From assembly GCA_032622095.1 (NCBI GenBank), contig CP136067.1, positions 95,160,707 through 95,224,706 of the forward strand: DNA of 64,000 nucleotides, in the 5' to 3' direction. Below are positions 32,700-45,706 of this stretch, piece by piece. The notes below the pieces were generated by a model. The model was not told the DNA's origin. It did no database searches and saw only the letters and a program-made list of their open reading frames with translations. The first letter of the stretch is position 1; each line of letters opens with the position of its first letter. The stretch comes from Siphonodentalium dalli (taxonomy: Eukaryota; Mollusca; Scaphopoda; Gadilida; Siphonodentaliidae). Made by a program: the position numbers and the translations under genes.

Positions 32700-34258
32700 A
32701 TGCCTTGCTTGCAGACGTCCTCCCGTTTCAATTGACAAATTTATTTTCGCCATCCAGACTTACATTTTGTACCCCACCTGTATCATGTGAACAAATTAGT
32801 TAACATAACTAGATAGTTATAGCCGTTTTATCTATATCTGAACCTAAGTTGATATTCTTAAAAGCCGGTCGGCATTCTAATCTGACTAAGTTTGTGTCAT
32901 TTTAACGTGCCAGGTACTTGGGTGGAACACCCTGCCTGTAGATTACCTCTGATGCACCCACTTACCGATTATGGTTACATATAAACAAACAGCATTGATT
33001 AGTCAATGTAGTTTCGTGACTCGTGGGTCTGAGATGATTTCCGAAGATTGTCCTAGTCACGAATCAAGTATACCATGACAAAATTAAGCAAAAACACACT
33101 AACAAAAACAACATCAAATGACGTTATCAATATCGGATCGTAGTAAAATAGTGCTAATCAGTCGCTGAGCTTGTTTATTTGGCGGCGCCGTTGTGTATAT
33201 GGACCAGTTCAATCTTGGGTTGATCGCGATAATGTTGATTACAAATAATGTAAAGGTATGTCGCGATGACAACATTGTGAATGACGCGAGGCTATCAAAC
33301 AAATAAATAGTTTCTATATACGTGTAGTAAGTTAGCAACGAACACATCCACACTGGCTTGGTCTTTGTTATTGTTATTATTTTTTTTCTCGTACTTCCCA
33401 AATAATTCACTGATATAATACAACTGCTTGTAGCACATGCAATAATTTAGAACATATCGCAATCGACATATTAGAACGACATTATTATAACTATTTATTG
33501 TCCCTCACACTAGATGGTTTCATGATATACATTCTGCATGTGGATGTGCCTAGAATTAAATTACTATATTAATAGTACATATACTATTATATAATGATTG
33601 TACCTGTTAAATATGCTTTTGCCATTTGTTTTGTATTTGAATATGTAAATCTCAAATACCTATGTATTGGTTTATTGAGATTAAAGAAATAAAAAAGGGC
33701 TTATTTATCCCTTCCAATAAAAACACAGTAATGTGTCCTATTATTATAGGTTGTGCAAAGGGCATATATTCAGAAAAAATATATTTAAACAAATAATTTA
33801 GACCGCCCAACCATACTAGATTTCCTTCCGTTACCGGAAACATCACTATTCGTGTTTCGCCACTCACGGATATAATTACGTAGTTGTAAATTCATGTGGG
33901 GCAAAACAATTTGCTTTCCAAATATAATGACGACGATTATAATTACTGTAGACAGGAATTCGTGGATAATCATGCGGGGTGAGATTTTTCAGAATGCACA
34001 CCCTACAATGTTCTAATTTGCATTATTAATGCTCTCCAATGACAAGATTTCACTTCACAAAACCATTGATATGTAAACATTACTATTACAGTCAGAGTTG
34101 CATTGCTGATCAATGTCTAATTAGTCCAATAATATACCAATGTTTGTAAAAAATTCTTAACATTAAACATTGGAAAATGTCAAAGCATTCAACAATATTC
34201 TAATAATATGTCGACTTAATATTGGAACTGATTAGCAGTGTTTGTTCACAAATCACTT
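32700..34258. other. No gene recognised
   Basis: AT-rich, with frames under 100 codons and no family motif. Confidence 0.5.
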
Positions 34259-35128
34259 TAAGGGTACGTTCATACACTGGCAAGTTTGCACGGATTTTTT
34301 CGCAGGCAGTTTCTCATAGAAAACCATATGGTGCCAGAATATGAACGGTAACATGTATATAACATTCATATTTACCGAAGCTAACGACATGAGAAGTAAA
34401 ATTTCGATAGTTCCACATGTAACGTTGCTACCAACACATTGCCCTAACCCTTTACCCAACAAAGCGGCAAAAAACGCCCAAATAAAGCTTCAACAGCCTA
34501 AAATATCTTCGGTCTGTCTCAATAACACCATACAAATATGATATCATTGGAACCGGTTCATTGACCACATTGTGATGGTTATAGTTATGCCCTGTGCCAA
34601 TGCATTCTCTTATATATGTCAGTCGACCATAGGTCGCCTCGCATATATAAGAGAATTCATTGGCCTAAAAAAAATCTGTTTTTATCACTTTTTACCATTT
34701 TTCTTACATTCTTTAACAATTTTATAATCTTTTCTTACAATTTTTATAATATTTTTCTACATTCTTTTACAATTTTATCATTTTTAATATGTATTAAGCC
34801 AATGCATTCTCTTATATATCCGAGGCGACCTATGGTCGACTCGCATATATAAGAGAATGTATTGGCACAGGGGCGTTCTGTTGGGTAAAGGGTTAAAATA
34901 CTTGTATGATTGATGCTTGCGAGATAATTACATGCTATTTACAGGCAAATTTAGATAGCATCGCTACTAGTGGAACTACATGTTTTTTCTTCTATTTGTA
35001 GTCAGCTGTGGTCCATATGCATTTTATAAGCATATCTTCGTTCGGTTTCTGGCACATTGTATCGTTTTATACCAAAATGTCTGCAAATGATTGCCTGGTA
35101 AATTTGCGACTGTGTGAACGTACCCTAA
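34259..35128. mobile_element. TIR element 'TTAGGGTACGTTC', host of a nested insertion
   Basis: The left end TAAGGGTACGTTCATACA and the right end TGTGTGAACGTACCCTAA are inverted. Subterminal pieces also pair (GGTGCCAGAA with the TTCTGGCAC stretch). It is interrupted by the 34445-34895 element. Without the insertion it would be roughly 420 bp. Confidence 0.75.
34445..34895. mobile_element. 'TAACCCTTTACCCAACA' element with two internal hairpins
   Basis: The termini TAACCCTTTACCCAAC and GTTGGGTAAAGGGTTA are perfect complements. It contains two near-identical 69-nt hairpins (34596-34664 and 34798-34866) in opposite order of their asymmetric loop, GTCGACC.TAGGTCGCC in one and its inverse in the other. 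They flank an AT-rich spacer built of ACAATTTTATAAT-type repeats. It is nested in 34259-35128. A truncated copy is at 19341. Confidence 0.85.
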
Positions 35129-35285
35129 CAGTTCTGTTTACATAACACTCGTTTCAATATTCGACATGTTGTTATCGGAGAGCTTTTAATAATTAATTAG
35201 CAACACAGCTTATATATTTGGAGGTGTGGACTTTTAAGTCTTTCATGACGAGATCTGCGCTGGTGCAGCATTAACGATCCCCTTT

Positions 35286-35354
35286 GCCAGTGCATTCTCT
35301 TATATATGCAAGTCTCCCACAGGTAGACTCACATACTTAAGATAATGAACTGGC
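35286..35354. repeat. Diverged copy of the GCCAATGCATTCTC hairpin
   Basis: GCCAGTGCATTCTCTTATAT pairs imperfectly with the downstream arm ending ATGAACTGGC. It is the same hairpin family as 19494, 34596, 34798 and 53348, but older. Confidence 0.7.
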
Positions 35355-35559
35355 TTAAAATGTCAGGTAGTACCAAGTTTGCTTGCAAATATAGATATAG
35401 ATTAGAATGGTGTCTGGTTGTTAACACAACAATCGTTTTAATATGCATATTTTGTTATTGAAGAGCATTCAATAATTGATTAGCAAGACAGCATATCTAT
35501 TTGGAGATGTGGGCATTAAACCCTTTCACGACGAGAGCTCCCATATAAAAATGTACTGG

Positions 35560-36345
35560 TAAATCCACCCAGGTTTTTTGGGCCGAAACCCAGGTAAAAA
35601 TCTATCTACCAAGACATCCACCAACCATCAAGACCCCGCGAAACCTGGGTTTTACCATGATTTACACACCTGAAACTGGATAAAAACCCTGGTATGGATA
35701 AACCTGGGTGTAATTACCCAGGTGACCACACCCAGATGTACCCTACATTGGGTGTTTCCAACCCAGGTGTACCCTGGTGTTTCCTACCTGGGTGTTTCCC
35801 CACCCAGGTGTACCATGGTGTTATTCACCCAGGTGTACCCTGATGTTTCCTACCTGGGTGTTTCCCACCCAGGTCACCTTGGTGTTATTCACCCAGGTGC
35901 ACCCTGGTGTTTCCTACCTGGGTGTTTCCCACCGAGGTGTACCTAGGTGTTATTCACCCAGGTGTAACCTGGTGTTTCATACCTGGGTGTTTCCCACCCA
36001 GGTGTACCTTGGTGTTATTCACCAGGTGTACCCTGATGTTTCCTACCTGGGTGTTCCCCACCAGGTGTACCTTGATGTTTCCAACCCAGGTGTACCTTGA
36101 TGTTTTCTTACGCCGGTGTACCTTGGTGTTTTCTTACCCAGGTGGATTTCCCATTGAGATCCACCTGGGTTAGAAAACCCCAAGGTACACACAGGTAAGG
36201 AAACACCAAGGTACACATGGGCAGGAAAACACCAAGGTCACCTGGGTAAGAAAACACCAAGGTACACATGGGTAGGAAACACCAAGGAACACCTGGGTGA
36301 ATAACACCAAGGTACACCTGGGTGGGGATACCAAAGTGAAATGAT
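35560..36345. repeat. Inverted minisatellite with 'CACCCAGGTGTACC' units
   Basis: From about 35700 to 36145 the units CACCCAGGTGTACC(C/T)TGGTG and TTTCCTACCTGGGTG alternate with a roughly 30-65-bp period. After the turn near 36155 (GGTGGATTTCCCATTGAGA), the same units continue as their reverse complement to 36345, so the whole array folds back. Open frames with VFPTQVYPGVSYLG-like repeats (to 107 codons, both strands) are translations of the repeat. Related text occurs at 53000-53300. Confidence 0.85.
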
Positions 36346-36359
36346 GAGGATGGCAATGA

Positions 36360-36897
36360 AGTAGATTTTGATGGGATGCAGGGGTATTGTTATCAATGGA
36401 GTTGTTTTAGTATAATAGAACATTAAGGAAACTGATTGTGCAGTAATACAAGTTTATTCAAGGACAACAAACTAACGAAAGATAAAATACATGTATAGAA
36501 ACACATGTAATATATAAATATATAAACTCATTAAACTGCATGGGTTAAAACTTACTGACAACAAGAGTTGGGTTAAATTAAAAAAAAAAAAAAAACACTT
36601 GCAAATTCCCTCTTCATACATGTATATGGTATGTTAGGCAAGTTACGTGTACATATAGTTGCAATGTATACCGGTACATGACATATCGGTGGACACAAAA
36701 ATCATTATTTTAGTTCCAATGTCATTTACCAGAATACATGTACAGTACCTTGCAACTACATCTACAGTGAGGTAGTTTTGTCTCATTTAAACTTTCTAAA
36801 TGGGTTTCTCCCTTTGAATGACATAAACAAATGTGAGTATACACATGAGCTGTGGTGTGAAATACACACCAAAAAATGATTTCTTAGTCTGAGGACA
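36360..36897. other. No gene recognised; A-rich tract
   Basis: Contains an A-run near 36578-36593 and many TACATGTA motifs. No gene. Confidence 0.5.
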
Positions 36898-39800
36898 TAG
36901 TTAGGGAGCCCGCATATGTTCCATTTACACTTTTGCGTACAAAAGGTTTGACCCCCTAAAGTTGGTACCAATAATGGAACATTCTGAAAAACCGATTTCT
37001 TAAGTTGCGCATTCCTGGGGTTTAGGGGCCGCTGAATCCCAAAAAGTGCCAAAAATCACTTCTATTTACACTTCCGCGTACATCGATGAATTTTGGTTTG
37101 ATGATACTCCTAAGTGTACTGATTAAGAAAACACAACTTAAGAAAGGGATTTTCCTGGGGTTTTCAGATAAGAAAGGGGGTCCCATGCTGAACCCCAAAA
37201 CGTGATTTTTCACTTTTTTTTACACTTTCGCGTACATCCATAATTTTTGGTCTCAAAGTACTTTGATATATACTAATTATAAAAACACAACTTAAGAAGC
37301 AACTTTTCCTGGGGTTTTAAGATAAGAAGGGGATCATCGGGTCACCCCTCAAAACGTAAAAAATCACTTTTATTTACATGATTGCATTCGTCCAACGTGT
37401 GTGTATGTGCGTACACCCCTGGAACGTTGCACTATTACAACCAATACATCCCTAAATCGATACGATCAACTTAAGAAATATATATTCATGTCGTTTTCTG
37501 ATAAGAACGAGACTTGTTACCCCCCCCCCCCCCCCCCCAAACCACAACACGATCCATTTTCTAGAACTGTAAGTGAGCCAGTTTTATGAAAATTATAGCG
37601 CGAAAATCTATTAAAATGTATACAAATGTATATATTTTCGTGAAGCTAAGACATAATGACACTTTTTTGGGCCAAAATTGAAACTCACCATCCAAGATGG
37701 CCGCCAAAATGGCCGCCGAATGTTGAAAATATGACATTTTTTCACAAATATCTTCTAGATCAATTCATGCTGTTTGGAACTGGTTGAGTAATGCAACTTT
37801 ATTTTGTGTTTTTTATATTAACTGATCATTGGAGAAATTAAATATGCATTTATTGGGGTCCTAACCCCTTCCAATCCCTAAAAAATTCGATTTTACAGAA
37901 CGCAGTACAAACTTTTACAAAAAATCACAATTGGGATTCTAGTCATATTTCAACAAGAAATGAAAAGAACATTGTAATGTAAGTGAGGCATATCATTACC
38001 TATGAATATTCCAAATCTCTGGAACCATAAATCTTACCTTGGCTCAAAATGGCTGCGAAAATGGCCACTAAAATATGGAAAATGGTAAATATTGCCCCAG
38101 GGTGTCCTGCAATCGCTTACAAGTTGTGGTTGATGTACACAATTGGCTAATCTCTTTTCTATACATTGCATACTAACATGTCTGATGCACCATGGATCAT
38201 TTTTACTATTGTCGCCACTGACATTTACCAGAAATATTGGACACAAATATCGGCAAGAATTCACTTTTCAGGGTTCGACCATTTGTTCAAGTAAAATGTA
38301 ACTATCTTTGGATTGAAAGGTGTTTATTGTTTTGGTCTATCTTAAATGTGTCACACTACGGTGTTTATAGACTAAATTGCTCAAGATGGCTTCCAAAATG
38401 GCAACCAAATTTGTAAAAAGTTAAAAGTTAACATATCCCGAATATTATTCTCTGCGTTATCCGAAAAAAGTGGCAAATTGTGACTCACTTGGTTATTGTA
38501 CGTGTTAGTTACAATGTAATTAACTGACAACTACGTTCTATTATGTTTGTCCCAGTTCCGTATGGGGCATGACCAATTCATTTTAAAGTTGCAGTATGGA
38601 ATTTTGCGGAGAACCATATCATTGAAAGGAAATGGGCAGAACTTTGAGACTGAACTGAGATGAACCATGATATGTGGGTATTCTGGCCCATTATGATAAC
38701 AATTTATCAACTGGATACAGGGTGGAAGCCAAGATGGTAGCCAGGGAGTTATGATCATAGATGAGGATACTAGGTATACAGGGAGTTATTCTATGGTCAT
38801 GAATGATGTGTTGGTATATAGGGAGTTCCCTGTTGGTAACGGTGGGACGTATATTTATATATGTTGTGGATGTGTTATCATTGGTGGTGTATGGAGAGTA
38901 GGTTTAGTATCATGGATGGTGTGTATGAGTATGGCAAGTATGGAACTTATGAGTGGTCGTATGTGCGGATATTGGTATATCTGGAAGGGCTCACCATTGG
39001 TGATGTGCATATGTATACCTGGATTGACTCCATGGTCATGGGTTTGGCGAATAGGTATACATGTAGTGGCTGTATGGTCCACGTTGATGTGAATATGTAT
39101 ACAATGAGTGACTGTATGATCGTGAATGTAGTGAATATGTATACATATAGTGACTATATGGTCGGGTGTAGGTGTATACCTGGTGTTCATGACTCGTGGC
39201 TGTATCGTCATTTGTGGTATGTACGGGTATAACCAAGTATGGCTGTATGATCAGGTGTACTAGTACATGTACGTGTATAAAGTGGGTGACTATGTTGTCA
39301 TTTGTGTGGTGTTTATGTACATATGGAGTGACTGTGGTAATGGGTGGGTTGTACATGTGTACCTTGGGTGGCTATCGCTTTCCACAATAACTCAAGGATA
39401 TGTTAATCAACAGAGAGGTCATGTCATATCGTGGAAAGCGATAGCCAACCATTATCACACAGTCATTACATATATACATAAACACCACAGACATAACAAT
39501 ATAGTTACTCACTGTATACATGTACACCTGGCCCATGACCACTGATGACCATACAGCCACGCGTCACAATGCAGGCACACTGGGTATACTCCTAAACATG
39601 ACCCATAACCATATAGTCACTCCATGTATACCCATTCATCTCACCATTGGCCATAAGGTCATCCCCTGTATACCTATTCTCCAAACGCATGGTCAAATGG
39701 ACAATCAATATATACATCAACACCACAACAATGACCATAAAGTCATTCCGGTATACATATGCACATCACCAATGGCCATATAGCCACTCGCTTCATACGC

Positions 39801-42800
39801 ATACCCTCACACATGTTACCTGGTATATTCCTTCACCTGACCTATGGCCATATAGTCACCCCGTGTGTACCTATTCAAAACATTCATACACGATCGTGGT
39901 CAATCCTTGTATTCATATTCACCCCAACATTGGCCATGGCAATCCCTGTATCCCTATTTGTCACACCATATCCGAATAGCCACTCAATATATACTAATAC
40001 ACCCAGCCATGTCAGTATAGTCACTCCATGTATGCATATGCACCTCGTCCATGACCATATAGCCACTCGCTATATACACATATCCCTCGCCCATGACAAT
40101 AAAGCAACACGTGTGTGTACTGGTATTTACATGGCGATACCGACACGAGTCACCAAACAGGAACACCAGGTACATGTATACTCATACGCCTGTCACCCCC
40201 TGTATAGATTTTCATTACATTTATGATCATACAGTCACTACTTGTATACCTACATGTACTCATCTCACCATTAACCATACATTCACTACCTGTATACCTA
40301 TTCGACACACATAGTCATATAACCACTCGATATACATATGCAGCCCACCCTAGACCATAGATTCACTCCAGGTATACATGTAACCCTCACTAATGGCCAT
40401 TCAGCCCTTCCAGATATACAAAAAAAACCCGCACATACGACCACTCAGACAACCCATCCTTGCATATACACCTCACACATGACAATTCAGCAATTCACTG
40501 TATAATCATACACGCCATCCATGATAATACAGCTAAGTCCTATACACCCACCAATGGTAATACATCCACGATATATATAAATATACATCCCACCCGTTAC
40601 CACAAGGACACTTCCTATGTACCCACACGATCGATAATGTCCACCCAGCTTACTCCAGGTATTCATATTCAATCATGACCGTACAGTCATTCCATGTATA
40701 CCTATACACATTACCCGTAACCATAAAATCACTACCTATTTATCCACACAACCCATCCATGATCATACAGACAACACATGTACATCCCACCCATGACCTT
40801 ACATCACTCCATATATACATAATCAACACATATATGACCATGCAGCTATATCCATACACCACACCAATGACCATACAGGCACACCGGATGCACCCTTACT
40901 GGATATACACAATCATACAGCATACAGTCACCCCATGCATACCGATTCACCTCACACCTGACCATGACCTCTCCCTGTATACATAGATGCATCTTACCAT
41001 GGACAACCCACTTATAACCATACAGTCACTCATTGTATACCTACTCACATCAGTCATGACATACAATAACTCCCTGCAGACCTATTCACCTCACATATGA
41101 TCACAGAGTAACTCCCTGGCTACGATCTTGGCATCCACACTGTATCCTGTAGACATTTTTTTTTATCATACTGGACCAGAATAGCCAAAGATTATGGTCC
41201 ATCTCAGTTCTGTCTCAAAGTTTGCCCATTTCCTTTCAATAAATATGGCCAAAATCACAAAAGAGGTTCTCGGCAAAATTACATACATTAAAATGAATTT
41301 GTCATGCCCCATACGGAGCTGGGACAACTGGGAATAGAACATGTAGTTGTCAGTTAATTAACTAACACGTATAATAACCAAGTGAGTCACAATTTGCTAC
41401 CTTTTCGGATAATGCAGAGAATGTTCGGGATATATGTAAAAAATTAGCATTTTACAAATTTGGTTGCCATTTTGGAAGCCATCTTGAGCAATTTGGTCTA
41501 TAAACACCGTAGTGTGACACATTTAAGATAGACCAAAACAATAAACACCTTTCAATCCAAAGATAGTTATATTTTACCTGAAAAAATGGTCCAAACCTGA
41601 AAACTGAATTTTTGCCAATATTTATGTCAAGTTTTTTTTAGAGAAAAGTCCAATATTTTTGACGATGTCAGTGGTGAAAATAGTAACAATTAACCATGGT
41701 GCATCAGGCATGTTAGTATTCAATGTATAGAATGCAGAATGGCCAATTTTATACATCAACACAACTTGTAAGCGATTGCAGGACACGCTGGTGTAATATT
41801 TACCATTTTCCATATTTTGGCGGCCATATTGGCAGCCATTTTGAGCCAAAGTAAGAATTTTGGTTCCAGTGATTTGGAATATGCATAGGCAATGATATGC
41901 CTCACTCACATTACAAAGTTCTGTACATTTCTTGTTGAAATATGACTAGAATCCCAATTGTGATTTTTGTGTGTGAAATTTTATACCGCATTCTGTACAA
42001 TCAAATTTTTGAGGGATCGGAAGGGGTTAGGACCCCAATAAATGCATATTTAATTGCTCCAATGATCAGTTTAATATACAAAATACAAAATAAAGTTGCA
42101 TTACTCAACCAGTTCCAAGCAGCATGAATTGGTCTAGAAGATATTTGTGAAAAAATGTCATATTTTCAACTTCCGGCGGCCATTTTGGCGGCCATCTTGG
42201 ATGGTGAGTTTCAATTTTGGCCCAAAAAAGTGTCATTATGTCTTAGCTTCACGAAAATATATCCATTTGTATACATTTTACTAGATTTTCCCGCTATAAT
42301 TTTCATAAAACTGGCTCACTTATAGTTCTAGAAAATGGATCGTGTTGTGTGGGGGGGGGGGGGGGGGGGGGGGGGGTAACAAGTCTCGTTCTTATCAGAA
42401 AACGACATGAATATATATTTCTTAAGTTGATCGTATCGATTTAGGGATGTATTGGTTGTAATAGTGCAACGTTCCAGGGGTGTACGCACATACACACACG
42501 TTGGACGAATGCAATCATGTAAATAAAAATGATTTTTTACGTTTTGAGGGGTGACCCGATGACCCCCTTCTTATCTTAAAACCCCAGGAAAAGTTGCTTC
42601 TTAAGTTGTGTTTTTATAATTAGTATATATCTAAGTACTTTGAGACCAAAAATTATGGATGTACGCGAAAGTGTAAAAAAAGGGAAAAATCACGTTTTGG
42701 GGTTCAGCATGGGACCCCCTTTCTTATCTGAAAACCCCAGGAAAATCCCTTTCTTAAGTTGTGTTTTCTTAATCAGTACACTTAGGAGTATCATCAAACC

Positions 42801-42997
42801 AAAATTCATCGATGTACGCGGAAGTGTAAATAGAAGTGATTTTTGGCACTTTTTGGGGTTCAGCAGCCCCTAAACCCCAGGAATGCGCAACTTAAGAAAT
42901 CGGTTTTTCAGAATGTTCCATTATTGGTACAAACTTTAGGGGGTCAAACCTTTTGTACGCAAAAGTGTAAATGGAACATATGCGGGCTCCCTAACTA
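36898..42997. mobile_element. Giant 6.1-kb foldback element
   Basis: The termini TAGTTAGGGAGCCCGCATAT and its complement (ending CCCTAACTA at 42997) are flanked by ACA on each side. The left arm (36898-38760) and right arm (about 41110-42997) are reverse complements over about 1.9 kb, including a C-run (37521-37538) against a G-run (42351-42376). Each arm begins with about four diverged ~150-bp tandem units (TTTACACTTTCGCGTACAT ... CTTAAGAA ... TCCTGGGGTTT). These are followed by ~345-bp units carrying CAAGATGGCCGCCAAAATGG. The core is two minisatellites in opposite orientation. There is no transposase frame; the ORFs inside are repeat shadows. Confidence 0.9.
38751..41110. repeat. Core of the giant foldback: two opposed minisatellites around a hairpin
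   Basis: From 38760 to about 39375 the units read like GTGATGTGTATACATGTAG and TGACTATATGGTC on the plus strand. From about 39440 to 41110 the reverse-complement units (CATGACCATATAGTCACTCC, TGTATACCTATTCACC) repeat with a ~55-65-bp period. Between them GGCTATCGCTTTCCAC (about 39370-39385) pairs with GTGGAAAGCGATAGCC (about 39432-39447) around a ~46-nt loop. Frames of 60-155 codons here have repeat-derived, Tyr/His/Thr-rich translations and are not called. Confidence 0.85.
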
Positions 42998-42999
42998 AC

Positions 43000-43950
43000 A
43001 TGTTTCCTGTCATTATCTTACTGCTTACAAATATAGATTTGTAATAATGTGCTGTAATGCTCCAGAAATAGTCATGTTTTGTCCTGGTTCATAAGAACAC
43101 ATTATTTCTTAGTGTTAGAAGGACATGTTGCCTGTTATTATTTGACTCATAAACCCCCAAATGTACATGTAAACAGAACATTTGGGAAAGAGACACACCA
43201 TCTTTATCCTTTTTTATATCAGTAGCAATTGATCAGATAGCAAAATATGCTATAAATAGATTTCAGATGGTAGAGATTAAACAATCACATTAACTGCACC
43301 AACTCGAAACAGTTAACATACCCTGTAGAATATAGACTATGATCAAGGAGGGTGTCACACACACCCCCACCCCGCTTTGGTATGTGATATTCAAGCCATT
43401 TTCAGGTGGTATGCTATATACATGTACATGCCCGATGTTATCTGGTACTAGGATTTCACACGGCAATATAACCGGCATTCACGATTCAGCAAAAAGGCTA
43501 GTATGCAGATATAATAGCAGAAAATTATACAAATTTTGAGTATTTTCCAGCTTAAACAGACCCAGTTGATATATTTTTATCTAATTCAGTCTAATGGCTC
43601 TTGATATGTTGATGTTTTGGATACTATTTCAGCAAATGTGGCTTCATTGGGGCATCAGCTTGTGTGAAAATATATATTAAGGACCCCTAAATCCGATACT
43701 ACATTTCAGAACAATCCAACCAGTGTCCCATGAAATGGTGGATAATAAACTATAATCCCAAATTTGATTCAGATTTGATCACAAAAACTAAAATTATGAT
43801 GCGGAAACCAGAAATTAACACAATTCTAAGTCGAAAAAGGGCCACAAATCTCGCAAAAATGGGCGGAGCACACCCATATTCGAACTTGACCTGTATTTTG
43901 GTCTGATAAACTTACATACCACATTTGGTTCAGATATGATCACACAAAAA
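43000..43950. other. No gene recognised
   Basis: Short frames only. TACATGTACATG motifs are frequent. The stretch from about 43660 may be internal sequence of the partial element at 43955. Confidence 0.45.
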
Positions 43951-43954
43951 ATCG

Positions 43955-44070
43955 GTACGCGTGTAAATTTTTTGGGACAAAAAAGTTAATTTTTTTTTCA
44001 TGAAATGGAAAAAAAGTTGTAGGAGGTGTTCGTAAACCGGACTTAAAAATTGGTGTCGCCTTACGTGTAT
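43955..44070 (-). repeat. Partial copy of the GGCGACACC foldback element
   Basis: It is the reverse complement of the start of 50558-50955: TTGTAGGAGGTGTTCGTAAA, CGGACTTAAAAATTGGTGTC and GCC. The other end is not identifiable. Confidence 0.75.
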
Positions 44071-44090
44071 ATAACTCATATAGCTAACTA

Positions 44091-45024
44091 TTAAAGGTGC
44101 TCATTCAGATTCGATGGTCCCCATATAATTAGATTCCAACAACAACATTTTTTTTAGAAATGCTGCTTCAGTTATCAGAATCGATTAATTGCCCAAAAAT
44201 AATTCTAACCACTGTCAACTACATGTATAGTATAAAATTGCCTAATACGTTATATTTATCAACATGCTGTTCGACGAAGTTTGGCCTTATTATCAACACA
44301 AAGCCTCTTCATTTTAGAGTTATCCATCTTCATCCGCAATTTGGTCTGAGACCGTCGGCTCGTCAAATTTTTCTGGGCCACTATTAAGTATCGATGGTGA
44401 TAAATATTAAAATTTCAAAAATCGATAACTAATAACTCTGAGCTTTGATACTTGTAGGTGGGTCCCTCGACTTGATTAAAATGTTTTTTTTACCCCCCCC
44501 CCGATTCCATATACATGTAAATAGTAAATGAGGGGCACTTAATCGGATTATGCATCTTTAAACTGAATTTAAAGATGCATAATCCGATTAAGGGCCCCCT
44601 GAATTAACGCTCGCACATTACTATTTATTTGGACTTGGGGTAAAAGATATTTGGTACGAGTCGAGGAACCCACATATCAAAGCTCAGAGTTATTAGATAT
44701 CAATTTTTGAAATATACTATTTTTCACGATCAAGAATTAATAGTGGCCCACGGTCTCGGACCAAATTTCAGATGAAGATGGATAACTCTAAAATCAAGAG
44801 GCTTTCTGTTGATAATAAGGCAAAATTTTGTAGAACAATATGTTGATAAATAACATATGTCAGGCAATTGTATACTTTAGTTGACAGTGGTTAGCATTAT
44901 TTTAGGGCAATTAATCAATTCTGATACCGTAACTGAAGCAGCCTTTCTAAATACAAATGTATGATGTTGTTGTTGTTGGAATCTGATTATATGGGGATCA
45001 TCGAACCGGATTGAGTACCTTTAA
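44091..45024. mobile_element. 0.93-kb foldback element, TTAA target duplication
   Basis: TTAA flanks the termini AGGTGCTCATTCAGATTCG and its partner CCGGATTGAGTACCT. The ~450-bp arms pair almost end to end and meet at a central palindrome near 44553-44596 (CTTAATCGGATTATGCATCT and complement). Single-arm relatives are at 9172, 25550 and 55175. No coding capacity. Confidence 0.9.
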
Positions 45025-45706
45025 AATGAACTGTATCCAGTATAAACATTTTAGACCTGATAATTAATTAGAGCATGCAGTCCCTGTTGACATGCGGTAT
45101 CCGCTGGTAATCTTACCACAGTAATATGTGTTAACTGTGATAACCAAGTTAATTGTTTTTACCACAAAAACTCTGAATTCTATCTAGACATATTGAAACA
45201 ATAAAAAACATTTCTGGTGTGGTTACAATGTCAACTTTAAAACAAAATTAATATAAACATCGCATGAAAAATACAGCCTAACTGCAAATGTGAGGTGGAC
45301 CACATTATGCGGCGGTATAACTGACTGCGGTTGATCGCATGAACACGCTTGAATACTGCATTAATACCCGGTGGTCAACCTTTATAGGGCGAGTTGATTA
45401 ATTAAAGCATAGCTGTAATTTTACATGTATGTTCTATGGACTTTGTTGGGAAAGAGAATATAGCTGTGCGACAATGGATGATATTTCCCCACCTCAGCAG
45501 GTGTCGATTACAGAAAAATATACCAAACATACTGGTAGTCTGTTAATCCTGATGAGCTAAGTTAGAAATTTTTCAATCGAAACCTCATAAAAAAAAAATA
45601 TAAATTCAGTTCTCAATTTTCGAACACTTCTAGGAAATTGTTCAAAAATATTGTTAAAAGATGCCCATTCGATTTGACACTGTAAATATACCCCTGTTCA
45701 AGTGTT

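Noticed and set aside
35722-36356. Repeat-protein frames (VFPTQVYPGVSYLG type)
   Set aside because: Translation of the inverted minisatellite in several frames and both strands; no start context or non-repeat domain.
36901-36906. Telomere repeat at the foldback end (TTAGGG)
   Set aside because: Only one unit at each end; it is simply part of the terminal inverted repeat.
38751-40986. Frames of 60-155 codons rich in Tyr, His, Thr and Ile
   Set aside because: They follow the core minisatellite of the giant foldback, and opposite-strand shadows have equal length.
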